From contig CAZYPK010000157.1 in the NCBI GenBank assembly GCA_964649195.1, forward strand, positions 1-12,574: 12,574 bases of DNA, read 5' to 3'. Source of the stretch: JTS-RE9 sp964649195. GTDB lineage: Bacteria > Planctomycetota > Phycisphaerae > Phycisphaerales > Phycisphaeraceae. The number at the start of each line of letters is the position of its first letter. Position 1 is the first letter of the stretch. The notes under the pieces were generated by a model that was not told the origin of the DNA, ran no database searches, and saw nothing but the letters and a program-made list of their open reading frames with translations. Below are positions 1-7,399 of the stretch, piece after piece. Made by a program: the position numbers and the translations under genes.

Positions 1-48
1 CACCCGACACCCGACACCCGACACCCGAATCCCGACACCCGACACCCG
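1..48. repeat. Heptamer tandem array inside leuS
   Basis: About seven consecutive copies of CACCCGA on the plus strand (one variant, ATCCCGA, at 29-35; the last copy is truncated). It lies in the leuS reading frame and is read on the minus strand as a Gly/Val/Cys/Arg/Ser tract. The unit is not a multiple of three, but the heptamer is free of stops in all frames. The array begins at the window edge, so its true length is unknown. Confidence 0.9.
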
Positions 49-1951
49 CCGACTTCTTCCTGCTCACCATCCAGTAGTTCTGCGCCTCCTCGCCGACGAA
101 GCGTTCGCTGTTCTTCGGATCGATGAAGCGCAGGTAATACCAGCAGGAACCGGCCCACTGGGGCATGGTGTTGAGTTCGCGTTCGTACTGTTTGCCGTTG
201 CGTTCGACGATGCGCCACGATTCGGGGGCGCGGGAGAGCGGGGTGCGCACCGGGGCGTTGGGGTCATCGCTGGAGGATGGCTGGAAATGCTCCATCGGGG
301 GCAGTTCCACGGGCAGCTCCGATTCGTCGAGGGCGACGATTTCGCCATCGGGTCCGTGCAGAATGGGGAACGGTTCGCCCCAGTAGCGCTGGCGGGAGAA
401 GAGCCAGTCGCGCAGCTTGTATTGCGTCCGGGCGGCGCCGAGTTTTTTGGATTCGAGCCAGACGGTGATGCATGCCTTGGCCTGAATGACCTCGAGGCCG
501 TCGAGGGATACTTCCGCGTTGGCGCTGTTCATGGCGACGCCGTCGCCTTCCCATGCCTTGTTCTGCACATCGGCATCGGCCGGCGCGGTGATGACCTGCA
601 CGATGGGGAGCTTGTGGGTGGTGGCGAAGTCGTGATCGCGCTGATCGTGCGCAGGCACCGCCATGATCGCCCCGGTGCCGTAGCCGATGAGCACGTAGTC
701 GGCGATCCAGATGGGGATTTTGTTGCCGTTGACGGGATTGATGGCGTAGGCGCCGGTGAAGACGCCGGTTTTGGTTTTGGTGTCCGCGGTGCGATCGACA
801 TCGCTGCGCGAGGCGGCAACCGCGCGGTATTCATCGACCGCGGCGCGGTAAGGCAGCGTGGTGATCGCGCTGACCAGCGGATGCTCGGGGGCGAGCACCA
901 TGTAGGTGGCGCCAAAGAGCGTGTCGGGTCTTGTGGTGAATACGCGGATCGATTCGGAATCGGCACGGGGACTTAAGTCCCCGTGCCTGGGGTCCCCGTG
1001 CCTGGGGTCAACGGAATCCGCGATCGCGAAATCGACGAAGGCGCCCTCGCTGCGGCCGATCCAGTTGCGCTGCATGATCTTGATCGGTTCGGGCCAGTCG
1101 ATCAGTTCGAGGTCGGACTCGAGGCGCGGGGCGAAGGTGGTGATGCGGAGCATCCACTGCCTGAGACCGCGCTTGAAGACCGGGTGGTTGCCGCGATCGC
1201 TGCGTCCTTCGCTGGTCACTTCCTCATTGGCCAGCACCGTGCCCAGGGCCGGGCACCAGTTCACGGGCACCTCGGCGAGGTAGGCCAGGCGATACTCATC
1301 GAGCAGCCGGCGCTGCTGGGCGGTGTCGAGCTCCTGCCATTTGCGCGCGCCAACGGGCAGACCCGCCACGGAAGCGAGATCTTCATCGATGCCTGATTTG
1401 ATGAGTTCGCCATCGAGGCCGACGTAGAAATCCTCATTGGCCAGCGCTTCGACCAGTTCCGCGATCGGCCTGGCCTTGTTCTGCGAAGGATCGAACCAGG
1501 CGTTGTAAAGCTGGAGAAAAATCCACTGCGTCCACTTGTAATACTCGACATCGGTCGTCGCCAGCGAGCGGTCCCAGTCGTAGCTCAGGCCCAGCCGCTT
1601 GAGCTGGCGGGTCATGTTGGCGATGTTCTTTTCGGTGGTGATGCGCGGATGCACCCCATGCTCGACGGCAAACTGTTCCGCAGGCAGGCCGAAGGCGTCG
1701 TAGCCCATCGGGTGAAGCACGTTGAAGCCTCGCATCCGCTTGTAGCGCGCGAGGATGTCCGTGGCGATGTAGCCCAGCGGATGGCCCACATGCAGGCCCA
1801 CGCCCGAGGGGTAGGGGAACATGTCCAGCACGTAATACTTGGGCTGCGCGGGATCGAAGCCGGGATCGCCGGGATTCAGAGCGCGAAAGGTTTTGTTCGC
1901 GGCCCAGTGGTCCTGCCATTTCCGTTCGATGGATCGAAAGTCGTACTGCAT
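1..1951 (-). CDS. leuS: Leucyl-tRNA synthetase, N-terminal ~650 codons (3' part beyond the left edge)
   Basis: This cytoplasmic class I aminoacyl-tRNA synthetase charges tRNA-Leu with leucine. The minus-strand frame opens with ATG at 1951-1949 and stays open to base 1, so only the C-terminal part, including the KMSKS loop and anticodon-binding domain, is missing. Visible family signatures in order: the HIGH-class motif HVGH (residues 54-57, in PSGVGLHVGHPLGY), PVNWCPALGTVLANEEV, the start of the CP1 editing domain (TTRPDTLFGATYM, then GTGAIMAVPAHDQRDHDFA), SRQRYWGEPFPI and MPQWAGSCWYYLRFIDPKN. Two stretches have no counterpart in ordinary LeuRS. Residues ~312-331 are encoded by a palindrome and a 15-bp tandem repeat. 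From residue ~629, the expected sequence after YWM (PVDLYVGG-like) is replaced by VSRKKSAG and a heptamer-encoded tract. The frame is intact across both, so I read them as insertions rather than breaks. No strong Shine-Dalgarno precedes the ATG. The gene is divergent from the PSCyt1 gene. Family assignment is near certain. Confidence 0.97.
   Translation of the reverse strand, partial: MQYDFRSIERKWQDHWAANKTFRALNPGDPGFDPAQPKYYVLDMFPYPSGVGLHVGHPLGYIATDILARYKRMRGFNVLHPMGYDAFGLPAEQFAVEHGVHPRITTEKNIANMTRQLKRLGLSYDWDRSLATTDVEYYKWTQWIFLQLYNAWFDPSQNKARPIAELVEALANEDFYVGLDGELIKSGIDEDLASVAGLPVGARKWQELDTAQQRRLLDEYRLAYLAEVPVNWCPALGTVLANEEVTSEGRSDRGNHPVFKRGLRQWMLRITTFAPRLESDLELIDWPEPIKIMQRNWIGRSEGAFVDFAIADSVDPRHGDPRHGDLSPRADSESIRVFTTRPDTLFGATYMVLAPEHPLVSAITTLPYRAAVDEYRAVAASRSDVDRTADTKTKTGVFTGAYAINPVNGNKIPIWIADYVLIGYGTGAIMAVPAHDQRDHDFATTHKLPIVQVITAPADADVQNKAWEGDGVAMNSANAEVSLDGLEVIQAKACITVWLESKKLGAARTQYKLRDWLFSRQRYWGEPFPILHGPDGEIVALDESELPVELPPMEHFQPSSSDDPNAPVRTPLSRAPESWRIVERNGKQYERELNTMPQWAGSCWYYLRFIDPKNSERFVGEEAQNYWMVSRKKSAGVGCRDSGVGCRVSG
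962..1009. repeat. 26-bp perfect palindrome plus 15-bp tandem duplication inside leuS
   Basis: Positions 962-987 form a perfect 26-base palindrome whose half is ggcacggggactt. Its right arm continues into two exact copies of gtccccgtgcctggg at 977-991 and 992-1006, followed by gtc. On the minus strand the tandem reads in frame as DPRHG-DPRHG-D, and the palindrome as LSPRA. The block adds roughly 15-20 residues just before the conserved TTRPDTLFG segment of the LeuRS editing domain. It resembles a REP-type palindromic element that has entered the coding sequence in frame. Confidence 0.9.
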
Positions 1952-2356
1952 GGCGACAGGATAACGCAGGACTCTCGGTTGTCACTGTCGGATGGCGGAC
2001 GAAAAGGAAAAAGGGTCTCGACCGGGGCGACTCGATGAATCGGTGATGTTGCCCCAACCGCTGAAGTGTCAATGGAATGGGAGCGGTTTGGCGGAAACCG
2101 GTTGACCTGAATTGATGCTGGTTTCAGCATGAAAACCGCCGCGATAAGGGTCAAGGTTCGGGGCGGCCGAGCGAGGACGTTTTGCGATCAGGCTCCCGGC
2201 GGCGCGGCCCCTTTCAACCTTGAATCAGTGGCCGCGATATCCGGCGGTACAATCGCCGTGAAGCGCTGCGGGATTTTTTTCGGCTTGAATCGTCCCCCGC
2301 TTCAACATATATTATAAGTTGACCGTATCGTGACGACACCCGACACCGGCCGATGG
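1952..2356. other. Intergenic region between divergent leuS and the PSCyt1 gene
   Basis: This 405-base gap has no credible coding frame. For leuS, a perfect TTGACA hexamer is present on the minus strand (plus-strand tgtcaa, 2067-2072), about 115 bases upstream of its ATG, but I see no good -10 at the right spacing. A short hairpin (atgctg / cagcat, 2115-2120 and 2125-2130) and a TACAAT hexamer at 2248-2253 are also present. The convincing plus-strand promoter lies at 2285-2313 and is listed separately. No RNA gene is recognisable. Confidence 0.6.
2285..2313 (+). promoter_or_regulatory. Probable sigma70-type promoter of the PSCyt1-DUF1501 operon
   Basis: A -35-like TTGAAT at 2285-2290 is followed after exactly 17 bases by a -10-like TATATT at 2308-2313. 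The expected transcription start is near 2320. This makes the GTG at 2330 an unlikely start codon and favours the ATGs at 2357 or 2369. This is a pattern match only. Confidence 0.5.
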
Positions 2357-5300
2357 ATGTTGAAACCCATGAACCCATTCGAACGCCCATCCCGTCCACC
2401 TTTCCGCCCTGTTCATGGGGCGATCGTCCTGCTTCTGGCGCTGGCGGCGTGTCTGCCGGTGCATGAAGCGAGGGCGCAGGAAAAGCCCGTCGCGCTCAAG
2501 CGGGAGATCGACCTCAAGAGGGAGATCGACTTCCGAAAGGAGATCGCCCCGATCCTTGCATCGGCCTGCGTCCGCTGTCACAACGATGACACCGGCAAGG
2601 GCAGGTTGTCGCTGTCGAACGTGCAGGCCGCGCTCAAAGGCGGCAGAAAAGGCCCGGCGGTGGTCGCCGGCGATCCGCGAAAAAGCCTGCTGCTCAAGGC
2701 GATCACCGGACCTGATCCCGACATGCCCGAAGACGGCGATCCGCTCAGCGATGAGCAGGTGGCGCTGATCAGGCGATGGATCGAGCAAGGCGCGGTCTGG
2801 CCTGCGGATCATGTGGTTGTTGCGCCCACGCCTGCGGATGCCTCGTGGTGGTCGCTTCAGCCCAGCCGTCGTCCTGTCGTTCCTGCGATCGCGGGCGCGG
2901 CGGTTCGCAATCCGATCGATGCGTTCATTCAGGCGACGCTGCGCGAGAAGGGGCTTTCACCGGCGAAAGTTGCCGAGCCTCGCGTGCTGGTTCGCCGGAT
3001 GTATTTCGATCTCATCGGTCTGCCGCCGACGCCGGCCCAGGTTGAGGCGTTCGTTGCCGCCGCCGCGGTCGATCTCGACGGGGCGATCGGCCGGCTCGCC
3101 GATGAACTGCTCGCTTCGCCGCACTACGGCCAGCGCTGGGGCAGGCACTGGCTGGACATCGCCCACTATGCCGACACGCATGGCTTTGAGCGCGACATGC
3201 GCCGCGACCATGCCTGGCGCTATCGCGATTATGTCATTGACTCCTTCAACGATGACAAGCCTTACAACCGCTTCCTGCTCGAACAGATCGCCGGTGATGT
3301 GGCGGCGCAAGACGGCGACGCCAGCGCCGATGCGGTAAGCCCCGCCCAGGGCCTGATCGCCACCGGCTTCCTCGCCGCGGGACCGTTCGATTTTGTCGGC
3401 CAGGTCGAAACCGCCAGCCCCACGCTGCGAATGCAGGCCCGTGCCGATGACCTCGATGACATGGTCACGCAGGTGATCGCCTCCACCGTCGCCCTGACCG
3501 TCAACTGCGCCCGCTGCCACGATCACAAGCTCGATCCCATCACCACGGAGGACTATTACAGTCTCTGGGCCGTCTTCGCAGGCGTGAAGCGCGGCGATCG
3601 CAATCTGCCCGGTGACGCCGCTCTGGAAAAGCAGCGCCGCGAGCTTCAGGCGAAACTGGCAACGGTTTCCGCGGAACTCTCCAAACTCGAAGGCAAAGGA
3701 CTCGACTTGGCCGACATCATCGGCGGCGGCGATGGCACGGGCAACGGCAAAGCCAACACCGGCATCGACCCGCGCAGCGGAAAGGCCAGCACCGGCAAGG
3801 TCGGCATGATCGAAACGCCAGGCAACACCTTCATCAAAGCCCGGTCGCCCTTCATCGATGGCGTGGCGGTGCCCGCGAGCAAGGGCGAGATCGTCATCAG
3901 CTCGACCAATCTGAAGCTCACCGATCTGCCCGCCACCACCGGCGCGACATGGGACTACATCCAGAACGGCCCGACCCATTCACAACATCACACCAAGATC
4001 AACGACACCGATTACGCCACCGCAGGCCGCTCCATCCTGGGCCTTCATGCCAACAAGATCATCACCTTCGACCTCGACGCCATTCGAGAAAAGCATGGCG
4101 CCGACGGCTCGCTGAAATCGCAGCGCTTCACCGCCATCGTGGGCAACGGCGGCAACGGCGGCGATGGCGCGACCTTCGGCATCTACCTCGATGGCAAGCC
4201 CGCCCTGCCGCTGACCACGCTCAAGTCCCGCGAGCCAGGCATCACCATCGCCATCACCATCGAGGCCGGCCACCGCTTTCTCACGCTCGTCGCCCTCGAC
4301 GGCGGGCGCGACATCTCCCACGATCAGATTTTCCTGGGCGATCCCCGCCTGGTCAGCGACCGCGATGCCACGCTCACCGCGGCGCAGCAGGCCCGCATCG
4401 ATGAACTTCGCACGCAGCACGACAAGTTCAAGCAGGCCCTGGGCAGGCTGCCTCAACCGGCGGCGAGCAAGGTCTTCGCCATCGTGCCGCAACCGCCGCC
4501 TGCGGTACACATCCTTCGCCGGGGCGATCCCGAATCGCCTGATCGCCAGGTCAAGCCCGCCGCGATCAAGGTCATCAAGACGCTCGATGCAAGCCTGGGG
4601 GACAACACAACCCCCGAAGGAAATCGGCGGCTGGCGCTGGCCAATTGGATCATCGATCCCGCCAACCCGCTGACCCGCCGGGTGATTGTCAATCGCCTCT
4701 GGCATTACCACTTCGGCGTCGGCATCGTCGCCACGCCCAGCGACTTCGGCTACGCGGGGGACCGCCCTTCCCATCCGCAACTGCTCGACTGGCTTGCCGA
4801 GGAATTGCTCGCGCGGAACTGGTCGCTCAAGGCGATGCACAAGCTCATCATCACTTCGCACACCTACCGGCAGAGCAGCGACTTCAATCCCGACGCCGCC
4901 AGGATCGACGCAGGCAACCGCCTGCTGTGGCGCATGAGCCCGCGCAGGCTTGAAGTCGAAGCCGTGCGCGATGCCGTACTCGCCATCGCCGGCACGCTCA
5001 ACCCGCAGACCGGCGGCCCCGGCTTTGAAGACTTCACCTACCGCCAGGAATACGCGCCGGTCTATCGCTACATCACCGCCGACAAACCACCGCTGTGGCG
5101 GCGAACGGTTTATCGTTACGTCGTCCGCACCACGCAGAACGACTTCCTCCGCGTGCTCGATTGTTCCGATCCTTCCGTCCTCACCCCGGCCCGCAACCGC
5201 ACCACCACCGCGCTCCAGGCCCTGGCGCTGCTCAACAATCCCTTCATGATCGAGCAGGCCGGCCACTTCGCCGCCCGGCTGCGCAAGGAGGCGGGCAACC

Positions 5301-5458
5301 AGACCGATGCGCAGATCAAACAGGCCTTCGCCCTCGCCTTTGGCCGACCTGCGGTGAATGATGAGATGACCGCTGCCCGCACGCTGGTGCAAACGCACGG
5401 GCTTGAGGCGCTGTGCCGCATGTTGCTGAACGCCAATGAGTTTGTGTATGTGGATTGA
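2357..5458 (+). CDS. Exported PSCyt1 / DUF1549 / DUF1553 family protein with two CxxCH motifs
   Basis: Large secreted protein (about 1033 residues) of the planctomycete PSCyt1-DUF1549-DUF1553 family. Its biochemical role is not firmly established; such proteins are often linked to polysaccharide degradation clusters. A basic N-terminus and hydrophobic segment (AIVLLLALAACLPVHEARA) form a signal peptide, with either an AxA cleavage site before QEK or a possible LAAC lipobox. A CVRCH motif at residues 71-75 sits in the PSCyt1 cytochrome-like domain. DUF1549 covers about residues 183-405 and contains a second CARCH motif (384-388) in the DHKLDPI segment. A short coiled-coil-like stretch (about 422-451) is followed by a divergent region, about 558-665, that resembles an NPCBM carbohydrate-binding-type jelly roll. 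DUF1553 covers about 755-995 (NRLWHYHFG, ARNRTTTALQALALLNN). The start is uncertain: GTG 2330 and ATG 2369 are alternatives and none has a clear Shine-Dalgarno. It is followed 194 bases later by its usual partner, a DUF1501 protein. Confidence 0.93.
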   Translation: MLKPMNPFERPSRPPFRPVHGAIVLLLALAACLPVHEARAQEKPVALKREIDLKREIDFRKEIAPILASACVRCHNDDTGKGRLSLSNVQAALKGGRKGPAVVAGDPRKSLLLKAITGPDPDMPEDGDPLSDEQVALIRRWIEQGAVWPADHVVVAPTPADASWWSLQPSRRPVVPAIAGAAVRNPIDAFIQATLREKGLSPAKVAEPRVLVRRMYFDLIGLPPTPAQVEAFVAAAAVDLDGAIGRLADELLASPHYGQRWGRHWLDIAHYADTHGFERDMRRDHAWRYRDYVIDSFNDDKPYNRFLLEQIAGDVAAQDGDASADAVSPAQGLIATGFLAAGPFDFVGQVETASPTLRMQARADDLDDMVTQVIASTVALTVNCARCHDHKLDPITTEDYYSLWAVFAGVKRGDRNLPGDAALEKQRRELQAKLATVSAELSKLEGKGLDLADIIGGGDGTGNGKANTGIDPRSGKASTGKVGMIETPGNTFIKARSPFIDGVAVPASKGEIVISSTNLKLTDLPATTGATWDYIQNGPTHSQHHTKINDTDYATAGRSILGLHANKIITFDLDAIREKHGADGSLKSQRFTAIVGNGGNGGDGATFGIYLDGKPALPLTTLKSREPGITIAITIEAGHRFLTLVALDGGRDISHDQIFLGDPRLVSDRDATLTAAQQARIDELRTQHDKFKQALGRLPQPAASKVFAIVPQPPPAVHILRRGDPESPDRQVKPAAIKVIKTLDASLGDNTTPEGNRRLALANWIIDPANPLTRRVIVNRLWHYHFGVGIVATPSDFGYAGDRPSHPQLLDWLAEELLARNWSLKAMHKLIITSHTYRQSSDFNPDAARIDAGNRLLWRMSPRRLEVEAVRDAVLAIAGTLNPQTGGPGFEDFTYRQEYAPVYRYITADKPPLWRRTVYRYVVRTTQNDFLRVLDCSDPSVLTPARNRTTTALQALALLNNPFMIEQAGHFAARLRKEAGNQTDAQIKQAFALAFGRPAVNDEMTAARTLVQTHGLEALCRMLLNANEFVYVD
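2495..2548 (+). repeat. 18-bp tandem duplication coding LKREID
   Basis: Copies at 2495-2512 and 2513-2530 differ by only two bases or so. A third, degenerate copy at 2531-2548 encodes FRKEIA. It lies at the start of the mature PSCyt1 protein, just before the heme-type motif. The unit is a multiple of three, so the frame is kept. Confidence 0.8.
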
Positions 5459-5470
5459 TGGCTAAGGCTG

Positions 5471-5506
5471 TGGGTGGCTGGGGCTGAGTCCGCGAAGCCC
5501 CGGCCC
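5471..5506 (+). repeat. 36-bp dispersed repeat, copy 1
   Basis: Starts tgggtggctggggctgag and ends aagccccggccc. It is identical over 36 bases to 12527-12562. It contains an internal hairpin (ggggct paired with agcccc). It begins 13 bases after the stop codon of the PSCyt1 gene. Confidence 0.9.
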
Positions 5507-5530
5507 AGGCGCACGAAGCAAGGTAGCGCA

Positions 5531-5614
5531 ACTGAAGGCTGAAGACTGAATGCTGAATGCTGAATGCTGAAAGCTGAAAGCTGAAAGCTGAAGACTGAAA
5601 GCTGAATGCTGAAG
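5531..5614. repeat. Heptamer tandem array, 12 units
   Basis: Twelve uninterrupted 7-base units of consensus RCTGAAD (actgaag, gctgaag, actgaat, gctgaat and so on) fill exactly 84 bases. The array is non-coding and lies about 38 bases upstream of the DUF1501 start codon. Confidence 0.93.
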
Positions 5615-5652
5615 CCCCAGCCACCCCATGCAAGATGAAGGAATACCATTCA

Positions 5653-7125
5653 ATGAATACTCCCCCATCCAACCGACCCGCCTCCCGCCGCGAGATTCTC
5701 TTCCGCGCAGGCGGCGGACTCGGCGGCATCGCCCTCGCCTCGCTCCTTTCCCGGCAGGGCCTGCTCCGATCCGCCGCCGCCGCCGCCCTGCCCAATGCCC
5801 TGGCCACCAAGCCGCCCACCTTCGCAGCGCGGGCCAGGCGGGTCATCGTCATCTTCTGCCCCGGCGGCATGAGCCATGTGGACACGTTCGATTACAAACC
5901 TGAACTGCAAAAACGCGCGGGCAAACCGTTCGACGCCACCGGCAAGCTGCAATTCTTCGCCTCCAAGCCCGGCAACTGTCAGCCCAGCTTCTGGAAGTTT
6001 CGCCGGCACGGCGAGTGCGGACGCTGGGTTTCGGACCTGTTTCCCAAGCTGGCCGGCTGTGTCGATGACATGGCCTTCATCAACTCGATGCACAGCCGCA
6101 CCGCCCTGCATGGGCCCGGCTGTTTCATGATGAACACCGGCTTCATCCTGCCCGGGTTTCCATCCTTCGGCTCCTGGGTGACCTACGGCCTGGGCAGTGA
6201 AACCGAAAACCTCCCCGCCTTCGTCGTGCTCCCCGACCCGCGCGGCCTGCCGCCCGGCGGCGCCATGAACTGGGGCGCGGGCTTTCTTCCTGCCGTGCAT
6301 CAAGGCACCTCGCTGCGCGTCGGCGGCAACGGCGAAGACCCCATCGCCGACCTGTTTCCGCCTCGCAATGCAAAGGCGATCACACCCGAAAGCGAATCCG
6401 CCGGCCGCGATTTTCTTTCCATCCTCAATCGCCGGCACGCCGACCGGCGCACCGGCAACTCGGAACTGGAAGCCCGCATCAACGCCTACGAACTGGCCGC
6501 CCGGTTGCAACTGAGCGCACCGCAGGTCAGCGATCTCTCCGGCGAAACGCAGGCCACGAAAAATCTCTATCAACTCGAACACCCCGAAGTCGGCCCCTTC
6601 GGCAGACAATGCCTCATGGCCCGACGCCTCGTCGAACGCGGCGTGCGCTTCGTCCAGCTTTTCTGCGGCGCGGAAAACACCACCGCCAAAAAAATCCGAC
6701 CCAACTGGGACTCCCACGAAGACCTCCCACGCGATCACGGCTACTGGGGACAGGTCCTCGACGGCGGCGCATCGGCACTGCTGATCGACCTCAAGCAGCG
6801 CGGCATGCTCGATGACACCCTCGTCATCTGCACCTCCGAGTTCGGCAGACAGCCCGGCGCCCAGGGCGGCAAAGGCCGCGACCACAACTCGGGCGCCTTC
6901 ACCGCCTGGCTCGCAGGCGGCGGCGTCAAGGGCGGCAGCCTCGTCGGCGAAACCGACGAACTGGGATTCAAGGCCGCCGTCGATCCCATGTACTGCTACG
7001 ACATCCACGCCACCGCCCTCCACCTGCTGGGCCTGCACCACGAAAAACTCACCTACTACCACAACGGCGTGGAACGCAGGCTCACCGATGTACACGGCCA
7101 CGTCATCCGATCGATCCTCGCTTGA
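5653..7125 (+). CDS. DUF1501 family exported protein
   Basis: Member of the DUF1501 family, related to the alkaline phosphatase/sulfatase fold and regularly encoded beside PSCyt1/DUF1549/DUF1553 proteins in Planctomycetota. Its catalytic activity is unproven. The N-terminus (SRREILFRAGGGLGGIALASLL, twin Arg at residues 12-13) looks like a Tat signal, so export in folded form is likely. Conserved segments seen: VIVIFCPGGMSHVDTFD near the N-terminus, MHSRTALHGPG and GSWVTYGLGSE in the middle, and near the C-terminus NWDSHEDLPRDHGYW, ICTSEFGRQP and GRDHN (about residue 408), the expected metal-site region. I chose ATG 5653 because AAGGA at 5638-5642 precedes it by 10 bases; the ATG at 5635 has no such site and would add six residues. 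Length (490 residues) is normal. Probably cotranscribed with the PSCyt1 gene, unless the repeat between them ends transcription. Confidence 0.95.
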   Translation: MNTPPSNRPASRREILFRAGGGLGGIALASLLSRQGLLRSAAAAALPNALATKPPTFAARARRVIVIFCPGGMSHVDTFDYKPELQKRAGKPFDATGKLQFFASKPGNCQPSFWKFRRHGECGRWVSDLFPKLAGCVDDMAFINSMHSRTALHGPGCFMMNTGFILPGFPSFGSWVTYGLGSETENLPAFVVLPDPRGLPPGGAMNWGAGFLPAVHQGTSLRVGGNGEDPIADLFPPRNAKAITPESESAGRDFLSILNRRHADRRTGNSELEARINAYELAARLQLSAPQVSDLSGETQATKNLYQLEHPEVGPFGRQCLMARRLVERGVRFVQLFCGAENTTAKKIRPNWDSHEDLPRDHGYWGQVLDGGASALLIDLKQRGMLDDTLVICTSEFGRQPGAQGGKGRDHNSGAFTAWLAGGGVKGGSLVGETDELGFKAAVDPMYCYDIHATALHLLGLHHEKLTYYHNGVERRLTDVHGHVIRSILA

Positions 7126-7190
7126 GGCCTGATCCCAATATCGATGCGCAAACCCCCAGGGTCGTTTAATTCTCGGCGCCCACTCTGTCG

Positions 7191-7338
7191 AAAGTTCCAA
7201 ATGACAAACTTCAAATTCCAAACAAGCTCCAAAGACAAAAAATACAATCAAACAGAATCCGGATTCTGATCGCTTTGGCCCGGTTCGGCTCGCTTTCGAG
7301 TTTGTTTGAGATTTGGAGTTTGCGATTTGGAGCTTTTG
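7191..7338. repeat. MITE-like inverted-repeat element (copies 1 and 2 of a dispersed repeat)
   Basis: The left arm (7191-7233, aaagttccaaatgacaaac...) and right arm (7299-7338, agtttgtttgagatttgg...) are imperfect inverse copies of each other. Near the middle, 7253-7268 is a perfect 16-base palindrome (cagaatccggattctg). Base composition is clearly more A/T-rich than the surrounding genes. The element has no coding capacity. Similarity of the right arm to 7964-8020 continues to about 7380 (the AAACGGCCC end). It lies 65 bases after the DUF1501 stop. Confidence 0.75.
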
Positions 7339-7399
7339 CTTCCGGCGATGGGACGGAAATTCAAACGGCCCCGGCACAAGCCCCCATCCTGCCTGCGGC

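Larger units (their letters stand above)
5471..5628. repeat. Composite repeat filling the gap between the PSCyt1 and DUF1501 genes
   Basis: The left end (5471-5506) is a 36-base unit found again exactly at 12527-12562. The middle is a heptamer array. The right end carries agccccagccaccc (5613-5626), the exact inverse of 5472-5485. The 14-bp terminal inverted repeats could pair in the operon transcript across about 127 bases. The layout is that of a small non-coding insertion element; no coding frame lies within it. Confidence 0.75.

Noticed and set aside
1..48. CRISPR-type array
   Set aside because: Units are 7 bases and directly adjacent, with no spacers; the same holds for 5531-5614.
64..976. 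Several plus-strand frames opposite leuS (for example 287-976)
   Set aside because: They are antisense to a clear LeuRS coding sequence and show no domain signature.
1..1018. leuS as a pseudogene because of the unusual segments
   Set aside because: The frame is uninterrupted and conserved LeuRS motifs occur in the same frame before, between and after the palindromic insert. The outcome after the left-edge array cannot be judged in this window.
2330..2356. GTG at 2330 as start of the PSCyt1 protein
   Set aside because: It would leave only about ten bases of leader after the predicted promoter, has no Shine-Dalgarno, and adds residues before the signal peptide that are not needed. It is not fully excluded.
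2957..5398. Two long minus-strand frames opposite the PSCyt1 gene
   Set aside because: They are shadows of a strongly conserved plus-strand coding sequence with two CxxCH motifs and DUF1549/DUF1553 signatures.
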